NCBI RefSeq assembly: GCF_020179425.1 | Contig: NZ_JAILYM010000003.1 | Span: forward strand, 248,001-312,000 | Length of the DNA: 64,000 nucleotides | Direction of reading: 5' to 3' | DNA from: Novosphingobium percolationis | Lineage (GTDB): Bacteria > Pseudomonadota > Alphaproteobacteria > Sphingomonadales > Sphingomonadaceae | Shown here: positions 25,558 through 33,687 of the stretch, piece by piece | Layout of the letters: every line of letters begins with the position of its first letter | How positions within the stretch are numbered: the first letter of the stretch is position 1 | Notes under the pieces: generated by a model | What the model saw: the letters and a program-made list of their open reading frames with translations, nothing else | The model's database searches: none | What the model was told of the DNA's origin: nothing | Position numbers and translations under genes: made by a program

Positions 25558-26702
25558 GCCTTCTCCAGCACGTGGATGGCGCAGGCGGTGCCCATGCCGG
25601 GACCGCCGCCGACGACGTGGGTAAGCCCGATCTTCGCGCCTTCGACCTGCCGCGCGCCCGCCGTGCCGCGCAGGTGGGTGGCGACTTCGTAGATGTTGGC
25701 GATGCCGGTGGCCCCCAAGGGATGGCCCTTCGACAGCAGCCCGCCCGAAACGTTGACCGGGACCTTGCCGCCCAGTGCCGTCACGCCATCGTCGATCAGC
25801 CGGCCGGCCTCGCCATCGGCGCAGAGGCCGAGGTTTTCGTAATGCACCAGTTCCGCCGTGGCGAAGCAGTCGTGCAGTTCGACGAGGTTGACGTCCTCCG
25901 GCCCGATGCCTGCGCGCTCATAGGCCATCTTCGCAGCGAGGCGCGTCGCCCCGCTGAAATCGGGCATGGCCATCTGCCGTTCGGCAAAGGGATTGCTGCT
26001 CATTTCCGACGCGCGCACGCGCACCGCGCGGTCCATCAGGCCCATCTGGCGGACCTTGGCCTCCGACATCAGCACGGCGGCGGCCGAGCCATCGACGTTG
26101 ACTGAACACATCAGCTTGGTGTTGGGGTACGCGATCATCTCCGCGCCCATCACTTCCTCGAGCGGCGTTTCCTTGCGGTACATCGACTTGGGGTTGAGCG
26201 TGGAGTGGTGGTGGTTCTTGACCGACACCTTGGCGAACTGTTCAAACGTCGTACCGTACTGGCGCGCGTGCTCGATGCCGATCTGTGCGAACATCGCGGG
26301 CATGGTATACGATCCGACGAGGCCCTCGGGCGAAGGCCCGCCGCCGGTGCCGCCGAGCAGGCCCTTGCCCATCTGTTCGACGCCGACGGCCAGCACGGTG
26401 TCGTACATCCCCGCCTTGATCGACATCCACGCATCGCGGAACGCGGTCGCGCCGGTGGCACAGGCATTGGCGACGTTGACGACGGGAATGCCCGTCTGGC
26501 CGATTTCGGCCAGCATCCGCTGGCCCACCATGCCGTTGGCCTGCCCCAGATTGCCGCAGTACAAAGCCTGCATGTCGCGGATCGAAAGCCCCGCGTCATC
26601 GAGCGCCAGCAGCGCGGCTTCGGCGGCAAGGCCGGGGACGGTGCGATCGGGGAAGCGACCGAACCGGATCATGTCGATGCCGACAACGTAGACGTCGCTC
26701 AT
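25554..26702 (-). CDS. SCP-x-type thiolase / lipid-transfer protein
   Basis: Thiolase-fold protein of 382 aa. The N-terminal catalytic region V-A-N-A-C81-A-T-G holds the nucleophilic Cys. V-E-L-H-D-C-F-A-T-A-E replaces the N-E-A-F-A motif, as in SCP-x thiolases. G-H-P-L-G-A-T-G and G-G-G-P-G-M-G-T-A-C supply the remaining active-site loops. SCP-x thiolases encoded next to a DUF35 protein either cleave branched 3-ketoacyl-CoA or act as retro-aldolases on steroid side chains (Ltp2 with the DUF35 domain of ChsH2). Start at 26702, overlapping the DUF35 stop by 4 nt. The retained Cys favours true thiolysis over aldol cleavage. Confidence 0.92.
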   Translation of the reverse strand: MSDVYVVGIDMIRFGRFPDRTVPGLAAEAALLALDDAGLSIRDMQALYCGNLGQANGMVGQRMLAEIGQTGIPVVNVANACATGATAFRDAWMSIKAGMYDTVLAVGVEQMGKGLLGGTGGGPSPEGLVGSYTMPAMFAQIGIEHARQYGTTFEQFAKVSVKNHHHSTLNPKSMYRKETPLEEVMGAEMIAYPNTKLMCSVNVDGSAAAVLMSEAKVRQMGLMDRAVRVRASEMSSNPFAERQMAMPDFSGATRLAAKMAYERAGIGPEDVNLVELHDCFATAELVHYENLGLCADGEAGRLIDDGVTALGGKVPVNVSGGLLSKGHPLGATGIANIYEVATHLRGTAGARQVEGAKIGLTHVVGGGPGMGTACAIHVLEKA

Positions 26703-27103
26703 GCCGCTGCTCCTTGCGCGGGGACGAACAGGTAGGTGAGGTAGGGCTTGTCCGCGCCCGCGGGCACCGCCTCGCGGAACACCATGCGCACGGGCATGTC
26801 CGCGCTCACCGCTTGCGGATCGACATCTACCAGCGTGCCCTTGATGTGCGCGCCATCGTCGAGATCGACGATCACGTCGACGAACGGGGTGGCGACACCG
26901 GGGAAGCTGCGATGTACCACGGTCCAGGCCCAGACCTTGCCGGTTTCGGCCAGATGGACAGGTTCCATCGCATCGCGGGCGGTGCACTTGGCGCAGACTT
27001 CGCGCGGGCCGACATAAACGTGGCCGCATTGCGTGCATCGGCTGCCCGCCACATAGGGCTTGCCGTCGTTCGGTTGGATGATCGGCAGCAGGGGCTCGCT
27101 CAT
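26699..27103 (-). CDS. DUF35 OB-fold zinc-ribbon protein, thiolase partner
   Basis: Protein of 134 aa. The zinc ribbon has C23-x2-C26 and C37-x2-C40, followed by an OB fold with G-K-V-W-A-W-T-V and P-F-V-D-V-I-V-D-L-D. DUF35 proteins bind acyl-CoA and form complexes with SCP-x-type thiolases, hydratases or aldolases. The position immediately before the thiolase with a 4-nt overlap supports a two-protein complex. It also overlaps the upstream SDR stop by 4 nt. Confidence 0.92.
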   Translation of the reverse strand: MSEPLLPIIQPNDGKPYVAGSRCTQCGHVYVGPREVCAKCTARDAMEPVHLAETGKVWAWTVVHRSFPGVATPFVDVIVDLDDGAHIKGTLVDVDPQAVSADMPVRMVFREAVPAGADKPYLTYLFVPAQGAAA

Positions 27104-27957
27104 GCGGCGTCCTCCGGGGTGGGGGCGTGCGGGGCCATGGCGACGTGGATCGGCAGCAGCGCCTCCGGGTTCCACGAAATGCGCTGGCCCACGGTGATGC
27201 CGCCATCGACGACAAGGTGCGTGCCGGTGACGAACGAGGCGTCCTCGCTGGCGAGGAACACAGCGGCGCCCGCGATGTCGGCAGGTGCGCCCGCGCGGCG
27301 GATCGGCTGCATCTGTCCTGCGCTTTCCACCAGCGCCGCGGTCATCTGGTCGGCGGCGGCGCGTTCGAGGCCGATCGACATGCCGAAGATCGGCGTCACG
27401 ATCACGCCGGGGCAGATCGCGTTGACGCGGATGTTGTGCACCGCAAGGTCAGCCGCAGACAGCTTCGACAAGTGCAGCACGCCCGCCTTGGCGACGCCAT
27501 AGGCAAGGCCCCAGCCCGCCTCGAACGCCGCGATCGAGGCGATGTTGACCACCGCCCCGCCACCGCGCGCGATCATCAGCGGGGCGGCGTGCTTGGTGCC
27601 CAGCATCGGCGCGCGCAGCAGCAGGGCCTGCGTCCAGTCCCAGCCCTCGGCCGTGGTGTCGAGCGAGCCGGTCGGCGGCCCGCCCGCGCCCGCGTTGTTG
27701 ATCAGGATATCGAGCCCGCCGAACTCGGAGGCCGCCGCCGCGCAGGCTGCGGCGATGTCTGCTTCCTGCGTCACGTCGCAGTGGCGATAGGCAACCTTGC
27801 CGCCAAAGCGCGCTTCGAGGTTCGCGCCCTTTTCATCCTGCACGTCCGCCGCCAGCACTTTCGCGCCTTCGGCCACGAAACGTTCGACGATGCCAAGGCC
27901 GATGCCCGAGCATCCGCCGGTGACGAGGGCGACCTTGCCCTGAAGTCGCCCGCTCAC
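27100..27957 (-). CDS. SDR-family oxidoreductase
   Basis: SDR of 285 aa: V-T-G-G-C-S-G-I-G cofactor loop, L-I-N-N-A-G-A, I-A-S-I-A-A with the catalytic Ser, and Y-G-V-A-K. A 20-30 residue C-terminal extension ends in P-H-A-P-T-P-E-D-A-A. Asp at the end of strand two (A-A-D-V-Q-D) suggests NAD rather than NADP. It lies between the flavin oxidoreductase and DUF35 genes with 4-nt overlaps on both sides. It probably dehydrogenates a ring or side-chain hydroxyl. Confidence 0.9.
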   Translation of the reverse strand: MSGRLQGKVALVTGGCSGIGLGIVERFVAEGAKVLAADVQDEKGANLEARFGGKVAYRHCDVTQEADIAAACAAAASEFGGLDILINNAGAGGPPTGSLDTTAEGWDWTQALLLRAPMLGTKHAAPLMIARGGGAVVNIASIAAFEAGWGLAYGVAKAGVLHLSKLSAADLAVHNIRVNAICPGVIVTPIFGMSIGLERAAADQMTAALVESAGQMQPIRRAGAPADIAGAAVFLASEDASFVTGTHLVVDGGITVGQRISWNPEALLPIHVAMAPHAPTPEDAA

Positions 27958-29972
27958 TTGACGGTCCTCGACAGGTAGGCCGCTTCGTGGATCGCGTTGG
28001 CATACGATCGCGGTGTGCGCGCATCGCCGACGACGTGGACGGTGATCGGCTTGCCCATGAACGCGCGTTCGAGACTGTTATCCTTCTCGCGGCCCGAGCA
28101 GATCACGATCGTGTCGGCCTCGATCCGCACTTCGCCATCGGTCCCGGTGAACACCGCCGCGCCACCCTCGATCCGGGAGAGCGCAAGGCCCGGCTCCGCT
28201 GTCAGCCCTGCATAGGCCATCATGCCCATGATCGCCCACACGCGCGATCCGATGTAGTTGGCCGGCGCATAGGCGGGACCCGCCTCCACCAACCGAACGT
28301 CATGCCCGCGCAGCTTGTAGTCGACGGCCAGTTCCGCGCCTTCGGCCGCGCCCACCACGACCACGCGCTTGCCGATGGCAGGCGGATTATCACGGCGCAT
28401 GGCCTCGTCGATACGCAGGGCAAGGCCACTGGCGCGGGCCTCTGCAAGGCCGGGCACTTCGATCGCGATGGGCTTGGCGCCCGTGGCGATCACTACCACG
28501 TCGGGTTCTTCGGCAAGGATCTCGGCTACGCCCGCATCAACCCCCAGCCGCACGTCGACCGACGACTTCTCGATCATCTTGCGGTGGTAGTTGGGCTGGT
28601 AGCGCAGCATCTCCATGTTGGGCAGGCCCGGATAGTTGCCCGCCCAGTCCATCGCGCCGCCCAGCGTGCTGCCCTTTTCGAACAGGATCACGTTATGGCC
28701 GATCTCGTCGGCGGTGAGGGCATATTCCATGCCGCCCGATCCGCCGCCTACCACCACGATCGTCTTGGGCTGGTTGGTGGGAATGATGCGGTATTCATCC
28801 TCGCGCCCGAACACCGGGTTCTGAGCAGACCCTGCCCAGCCCTTGCCGAAGATATTGCCCTGCAGCAGAGACGCCCCGGTGTGGGTCGAAAGACGGATCT
28901 CGTCCTCGCGGCCCTGCATCATCTTGTTGGGGAAATCGGGATCGTCGAGCGACAGGCGGCACACGCCCGCAAAGTCCGCGCCCGCTTCTTCCACCATGGT
29001 GTGCAGATGCGCAGGGGTGATCAGGTTGGCCGATCCGATCAGCGGCATGTCGATGCCACGCTTCTGCAATTCGGCGCGCAGGGTCTGGATGTTGTCCTTG
29101 TTGACGACCTTGGGCGTGTAGAACGAAGGGCCGATGAACTCGGTCGAATGGATGTCGGCGCGGCGGCTGGGCGCGCCCAGCATCGAACCGAACGTGCAGT
29201 CGAGCGCCGCGATGCCCAGCGCGTGGAGGCGCGGCGCATAGTGCTCGGCGAAGTATTCGATGTCGTAGCCGCCTTCGAGGTTTTCATCGCAGCACAGGCG
29301 CGGGATCAGCGGGAAGTCCTTGCCGCATAGTTCCTGCGTGCGCTGGATGATCGCCTCGCACATGTAGAAGCGGTCGGCGTACTTGTCGGTGCGGCCCTGG
29401 TTCGCCAGTAGCGACAGGTTGGTGTGCGGCAGCGAGCCGTGGCAGAAGTGGAACGAGAGGAAGTCGAAGCCTGCTTCCTTGGCGCGGCGCCCGGCCTGCG
29501 CGAAGCTCTCCACGATGTCGTCATAGACTTCGGTGGGGACGACACCGCTTTCGGCATTGCCGATCACGTACTTGTTGCTCGGCCCCCATGCGACCGTGCC
29601 CGGAATCCAGCCCTTGCCGGGTTCGAGCGGAATCGTGGTGCCAAGACCGGGGATCAACCCGCCGTAGAACAGCTGGATGCCCGCCAGCGAGCCGTTGTTC
29701 TTGATCTCGGCCACCGTGTCGCGGAACTCGATGACATAGTCCTCGTCATACAGGCCGAGCATCCGTTCGTTGATCAGGCCATCGCGCCGCACGCAGGTCG
29801 CGCCCACGATCACCGCCGCATAGCCGCCCTTGGCCAGCGAGCCATAAGCCGCGGCGAGACGGCGCGTGGCGTAGCCCTGCGGGTCCGACATGTTGAGCGT
29901 CGTCGGTACGTGGATCAGGCGGTTCTTGAACGTGAGCCCCTTCGCTTCGAAGGGCTCGAACAGCTTGCTCAT
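27954..29972 (-). CDS. FMN/FAD two-domain oxidoreductase (2,4-dienoyl-CoA reductase / OYE family) lacking the iron-sulfur cysteines
   Basis: Protein of 672 aa. The N-terminal TIM barrel (about 1-360) starts S-K-L-F-E-P-F and is of the old-yellow-enzyme type. The C-terminal half binds FAD (V-V-G-G-G-S-G-G-M-E near 400) and NAD(P) (V-V-G-A-A-E-G-A-E-L). The family normally has a [4Fe-4S] cluster held by C-x2-C-x3-C-x11-C between the halves. Here the equivalent stretch reads R-L-S-T-H-T-G-A-S-L-L and W-A-G-S-A-Q-N-P with no Cys. I chose the second ATG (29972) because GAAAGG then has normal spacing. First gene of the seven-gene operon, divergent from TetR. Likely reduces or oxidises a C=C bond in a ring or acyl-CoA; electron flow without the cluster must differ. 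Confidence 0.92.
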   Translation of the reverse strand: MSKLFEPFEAKGLTFKNRLIHVPTTLNMSDPQGYATRRLAAAYGSLAKGGYAAVIVGATCVRRDGLINERMLGLYDEDYVIEFRDTVAEIKNNGSLAGIQLFYGGLIPGLGTTIPLEPGKGWIPGTVAWGPSNKYVIGNAESGVVPTEVYDDIVESFAQAGRRAKEAGFDFLSFHFCHGSLPHTNLSLLANQGRTDKYADRFYMCEAIIQRTQELCGKDFPLIPRLCCDENLEGGYDIEYFAEHYAPRLHALGIAALDCTFGSMLGAPSRRADIHSTEFIGPSFYTPKVVNKDNIQTLRAELQKRGIDMPLIGSANLITPAHLHTMVEEAGADFAGVCRLSLDDPDFPNKMMQGREDEIRLSTHTGASLLQGNIFGKGWAGSAQNPVFGREDEYRIIPTNQPKTIVVVGGGSGGMEYALTADEIGHNVILFEKGSTLGGAMDWAGNYPGLPNMEMLRYQPNYHRKMIEKSSVDVRLGVDAGVAEILAEEPDVVVIATGAKPIAIEVPGLAEARASGLALRIDEAMRRDNPPAIGKRVVVVGAAEGAELAVDYKLRGHDVRLVEAGPAYAPANYIGSRVWAIMGMMAYAGLTAEPGLALSRIEGGAAVFTGTDGEVRIEADTIVICSGREKDNSLERAFMGKPITVHVVGDARTPRSYANAIHEAAYLSRTVK

Positions 29973-30022
29973 GGTCATCCTTTCCCGGTGCCGCCTTTTG
30001 GTCTAGCGGTCGTTCACAACGC

Positions 30023-30038
30023 TAAGTCATATGACTTA
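30023..30038. promoter_or_regulatory. Perfect 16-bp palindromic operator between the catabolic operon and TetR gene
   Basis: TAAGTCATATGACTTA is its own reverse complement. It lies 50 bp before the operon start (29972) and 28 bp before the TetR start (30067), a layout expected for a TetR-type operator controlling both promoters. CGTTCA at 30011-30016 and TGAACG at 30041-30046 form an outer, asymmetrically placed inverted pair. Confidence 0.8.
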
Positions 30039-30066
30039 ATTGAACGATTAACTACAGGCGGGCGCA

Positions 30067-30735
30067 GTGCAAGTCAATTCACTCCCGGCGGTCGAGGAAA
30101 GCGAAAGCGACACCTCTCGCCTGCTGCTCAAGACGGCCCGCAAGTTGTTTGCGGAGCGCGGAATCCGGGCTGTTACGGTGCGCGAGATCGCGCGTGAGGC
30201 AGGCCAGCGCAACCAGGGCGCGGTCGCCTATCACTTCGGCACCAAGGACGCGCTGGTCGAACGCATCCTCGTCGACGGGGCACAGCGAATCGAGGCGCGC
30301 CGCCACGCCTACCTGGCCGTGCTGGAAGCCGATGGGGGGCCGCGCACCGTACGCGAGGCGGTCGCCGCGATCGTCGTGCCCTCGGTCATGTTCGCCGACG
30401 AGGACGCAGAGCACGGTTCGTACTTCAATCGCTTCCTGATGCGGCTGGCGCTCTACGATCCGGGGCTGATCGATCGCACGCTCGCGGGGCGCTACAACGC
30501 GGGCTACCAGCGCTGCCTTACCCACTTGCGCCGCCTGCTGGCCGACCTGCCGCGCGAAGCGCAAAGCCGCCGCTTCGGCTTTTTCGGCAGCTATATTTCC
30601 GCCCTGCTGGCCGAGCGCGAGGCGGTGCTGGCCGAAGGCCCGCAGGAGCGCCGTCGCTGGCGTTCGGACAAGGCGCTGGACGATCTGATCGCCACCGCCG
30701 CAGCGCTGCTGGAGGCAGGCTTGACCGAACGGTGA
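30067..30735 (+). CDS. TetR-family transcriptional regulator
   Basis: Protein of 222 aa starting at GTG. The N-terminal helix-turn-helix reads A-V-T-V-R-E-I-A-R-E-A-G, then G-A-V-A-Y-H-F-G-T-K-D-A-L, the standard TetR pattern. The remaining 150 residues are the ligand-binding domain and resemble no specific subgroup I can name. It is divergent from the seven-gene catabolic operon and has a 16-bp palindrome in the shared promoter region, so it most likely represses that operon and itself until a pathway intermediate, perhaps an acyl-CoA, binds. Confidence 0.92.
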   Translation: MQVNSLPAVEESESDTSRLLLKTARKLFAERGIRAVTVREIAREAGQRNQGAVAYHFGTKDALVERILVDGAQRIEARRHAYLAVLEADGGPRTVREAVAAIVVPSVMFADEDAEHGSYFNRFLMRLALYDPGLIDRTLAGRYNAGYQRCLTHLRRLLADLPREAQSRRFGFFGSYISALLAEREAVLAEGPQERRRWRSDKALDDLIATAAALLEAGLTER

Positions 30736-30827
30736 TCCCGCGAACGAGGGATTTGGCATTTGGTCTGAATGGGTAGAGACTGCTCCGGCGGCGGTGACGT
30801 GAATCCTCCCGCGGCAGGGGACATGGA

Positions 30828-30980
30828 ATGTTCGGACGATTGTGGTGCCTGCTCAACCGCCACGCGCCCAAGCGCAGCGCGGTGCAATGGGATGGCGATG
30901 TATTTGTGGGCCATTGTCGTCATTGCGAACAGCCTATCCAGCGCGTGCGCCACGGCCACTGGGTTGCGCGCGAAGGCTGA
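30828..30980 (+). CDS. Small CxxC protein of 50 aa, conserved-looking
   Basis: The frame M-F-G-R-L-W-C-L-L-N-R-H-A-P-K-R to TGA encodes 50 residues rich in basic and aromatic residues, with C30-R-H-C33 and several His, suggesting half a zinc ribbon. GGGG lies 8 nt upstream of the ATG. The composition (codon position bias, paired Cys) looks coding, and I recall similar short proteins from sphingomonad genomes, but no function is known to me. It sits in the 339-bp space between the TetR and RTX genes; a longer alternative frame at 30769-31053 looks non-coding. Confidence 0.6.
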   Translation: MFGRLWCLLNRHAPKRSAVQWDGDVFVGHCRHCEQPIQRVRHGHWVAREG

Positions 30981-31074
30981 CGTTGCCGATGTCGTGACAT
31001 TTTGCACAGGCATTGTGCCTGACTTATCAGTATTCTCCGCAGCAAAGCGTTAGGAACTGCGAGAGGGTACTGGG

Positions 31075-33453
31075 ATGGCAACGTATCATTTCAATGACTT
31101 GGGGCCAGATCCACTGACAACGTTCGATCCGGCACATGATGTGATCGCGTTCGATTCGACAGGTATTTCGGCTGCGTCCGTGCAGTTGAATTTCCTTGGT
31201 GGCGATCTTTTCGTGATCAGCCGAGGCTATGGCGTCGGAATCAAGCGCATTGCGCCGGGTGATTTGTCGGATGGTTCGTTCACGTTCGCCGATGGTTCGA
31301 AAATGCTGCTCGGCGCCAGATCCTTCAGCGACGTTCTCGATTCCTGGGGGCGCTCCTACGATCTCACCGGCGCATCCGGGTCCGATCAGGTCTGGGGTCT
31401 CGGGGGAGCGGACATCGTACTGGCCGGTGCCGGCAACGATTATCTGGTAGGCAATGCCGCGCTGACCAGGATCAACCATGTTTCGCGCAATGGCGGCACC
31501 GGCTCGCCCGAGGCCAGCTATCGCCCCACGGTGAGCCATGACGGGCGGCTGGTGGCGTTCGAGGGCGACTGGACCGGGTTCAAGACGAAGGGCTATGAAG
31601 GCATCATCGTCAAGAACATGGATACCGGCGCGCTGTCGAACGAGCATCGCAGCGCCTTGGGCGTACCCGGAGGATCGGGCGCGGGATCGCCGGTGCTGTC
31701 GGCTGACGGGCGCTTCGTCGCCTTCTCCAGTGCATCGTCCAACCTCCTAGGCGAGCCTTACAGCGGCGCGCTTTATGACATCTATGTCGCCAGCACGACC
31801 GGCAGCAGGATCGTGCGCGTGTCCACTGCGAGCGACGGCACGCTGGCGGCCGACGGGCGCGCGCTCAACCCCGACCTGTCCGCCAATGGCCGCTACGTCA
31901 CCTTCGAAAGCACGTCTTCGAACCTCGTCGCCGGCGGATCGACCGCGCAGACCGACGTGTTCCTCAAGGACACCGTCACCGGCACGACAACGCGCCTGTC
32001 CACCAGTCTGTCGGGTAGTGATGGCAATGGCGAAAGCATCAACGCGCACATCGCGGCCAACGGCAAGATGGCGGTGTTCCAGAGCGATGCCAGCAACCTC
32101 GTCGACAACGACGCCAACGGATATTCCGACATCTTCGTATGGGATGCGGCCAGCGGCGCGGTGCGAAACGTGACCAAGGATCTGGTCGCCGTGTCCAGTC
32201 CGAACAACGGTGCGTTCAACCCCGACATAGCGGTGACCGCGGACGGCGACACGATCGTGGTGTTCGAAACGGGGCGCAGTCTCGTCGCGGCGGACGACCA
32301 CAATTCGTCCGACATATATGCGCTGAACGTCACCCGAGGGACGATCCAGCTCGTGTCGGCGCGGGCCGATGGGACCGGCGTAGGCGCGTCGAGCTACGAC
32401 GCTTCGATCTCCGACGACGGGCGCTGGGTAGTCTTCACCAGCGGGTCGGACAGCCTCGTCGCCGACGACAACAATGGCTACGCCGATGTCTTCGTCAAGG
32501 ATCTCGTCACCGGCGAGATCGGGCTGGTCTCGCGTGCGGCCAACGGGAAGGTCGGCAACCAGGCGAGTGGCCACGCCGCGATTTCGGCAGGCGGCGACTT
32601 CATCGTCTTCGAAAGCGGCGCGACCAACTTTGCCAGCACTGATGGCAATGGCGGGTTCTCCGATGTGTTCCGGGTCTCCAACCCGCTGCTCAAGGACAAG
32701 CTTGTCGGTGGCGCGGGGAATGACACTTACGTGCTCGATCGCGCTGACACGGTGGTCGAGGAGGTGGGCGGCGGCAGCGACCTGATCCGCGCATCGTTCA
32801 GCTACACGCTCGGCGCCAACGTCGAGAATTTGCAGTTGACGGGCACTGCCGCGATCAACGGCAAAGGCAACGAACTTGGCAATGGCATCTATGGCAACGA
32901 GGCCAACAACGTACTCGACGGCGCCGCCGGGGGCGATCTTTTGCGCGGTGCAGGCGGCGATGATCGCCTGCGTGGCGGCGCGGGGGCGGACCGGCTTGTC
33001 GGGGGCAGCGGCAACGACGTGCTGACCGGGGGAACCGGCGCGGACACGTTCTTCCTGGACAGCCGCATCGGTTCGGACCTGATCACCGATTTTGTCTCCG
33101 GCACCGACAAGATCCGGTCGGCGCTGGCGATCGGCGATGGCGACTCGGTGATCGAAAATGCTGCGGTGCGCGATGCGGCGGGCGGTTTTGCCGGCGCCGC
33201 CGAACTGGTGATCTTCACCAAGGACGCCAGCGGCCTGTCCCTCGCCGACGCGGTGGCGACCATCGGCTCGGCCAGCGGCGCGATCGCGACCGGCCAGACC
33301 CGGCTCTATGCGATCGACAATGGCCACGACAGCGCGGTCTACCTGTTCAAGTCGGCGGATGGCGATGCCGTGGTGTCGGCCAGCGAACTGACGCTGCTGG
33401 TCACGATGACGGGAACGCCATCGACCGCGCTGGCGGACTACGCGCTGCTGTAA
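31075..33453 (+). CDS. Secreted RTX protein with a seven-repeat beta-propeller
   Basis: Protein of 792 aa with no Sec signal. After an N-terminal domain there is a short RTX stretch (G-L-G-G-A-D-I-V-L-A-G-A-G-N-D near 106-120). Seven repeats of about 59 aa follow, starting near residues 150, 205, 265, 324, 382, 443 and 501; each has S-x-D-G-R-x-V-x-F, S-N-L-V, and D-V-F-V-K-D-x-x-T-G. These are PD40/TolB-like blades. Residues 542-660 carry further Ca-binding nonapeptides (G-G-A-G-N-D, G-G-S-G-N-D). The C-terminal 130 aa resemble the terminal domain of type I secreted RTX proteins. It is probably exported by a type I system encoded elsewhere, and may be an adhesin or matrix protein. Enzymatic activity is not evident. 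Confidence 0.88.
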   Translation: MATYHFNDLGPDPLTTFDPAHDVIAFDSTGISAASVQLNFLGGDLFVISRGYGVGIKRIAPGDLSDGSFTFADGSKMLLGARSFSDVLDSWGRSYDLTGASGSDQVWGLGGADIVLAGAGNDYLVGNAALTRINHVSRNGGTGSPEASYRPTVSHDGRLVAFEGDWTGFKTKGYEGIIVKNMDTGALSNEHRSALGVPGGSGAGSPVLSADGRFVAFSSASSNLLGEPYSGALYDIYVASTTGSRIVRVSTASDGTLAADGRALNPDLSANGRYVTFESTSSNLVAGGSTAQTDVFLKDTVTGTTTRLSTSLSGSDGNGESINAHIAANGKMAVFQSDASNLVDNDANGYSDIFVWDAASGAVRNVTKDLVAVSSPNNGAFNPDIAVTADGDTIVVFETGRSLVAADDHNSSDIYALNVTRGTIQLVSARADGTGVGASSYDASISDDGRWVVFTSGSDSLVADDNNGYADVFVKDLVTGEIGLVSRAANGKVGNQASGHAAISAGGDFIVFESGATNFASTDGNGGFSDVFRVSNPLLKDKLVGGAGNDTYVLDRADTVVEEVGGGSDLIRASFSYTLGANVENLQLTGTAAINGKGNELGNGIYGNEANNVLDGAAGGDLLRGAGGDDRLRGGAGADRLVGGSGNDVLTGGTGADTFFLDSRIGSDLITDFVSGTDKIRSALAIGDGDSVIENAAVRDAAGGFAGAAELVIFTKDASGLSLADAVATIGSASGAIATGQTRLYAIDNGHDSAVYLFKSADGDAVVSASELTLLVTMTGTPSTALADYALL

Positions 33454-33474
33454 AAGCGGCAGGAGCGATCCTGC
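33452..33474 (-). terminator. Probable terminator of tRNA-Gln
   Basis: On the minus strand GCAGGA-TCGC-TCCTGC is followed by CGC and four U residues. The U tract (A 33452-33455) is part of the TAA stop of the convergent RTX gene. Confidence 0.5.
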
Positions 33475-33487
33475 GGGCTGGGCCTGC

Positions 33488-33562
33488 TGGCTGGGGCGGC
33501 AGGATTCGAACCTGCGAATGCCGGTACCAAAAACCGGTGCCTTACCACTTGGCGACGCCCCA
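33488..33562 (-). tRNA. tRNA-Gln (anticodon TTG)
   Basis: A complete cloverleaf reads on the minus strand: 7-bp acceptor TGGGGCG/CGCCCCA, D arm GCC-AAGTGGTA-AGGC, anticodon stem CCGGT/ACCGG with loop TTTTGGT (TTG at positions 34-36), T arm with GGTTCGAATCC, and an encoded CCA. The U1-A72 pair is characteristic of tRNA-Gln. Confidence 0.97.
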
Positions 33563-33687
33563 GCAGGAGGCGCGCTTATAGCGAGGCCTGCCGGATTGAA
33601 AAGAGGGGCGCGCAGGCTTTCCGCAAGGTTGCCTTGCCTGCGCGCTCGGGGTGCATCGGGGTGGGCTCTGGTGCGCTTAGGTGTCGT

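Noticed and set aside
30769..31053. 94-codon frame on the plus strand between the TetR and RTX genes
   Set aside because: Composition is not protein-like and it overlaps the better 50-codon CxxC frame in another phase.
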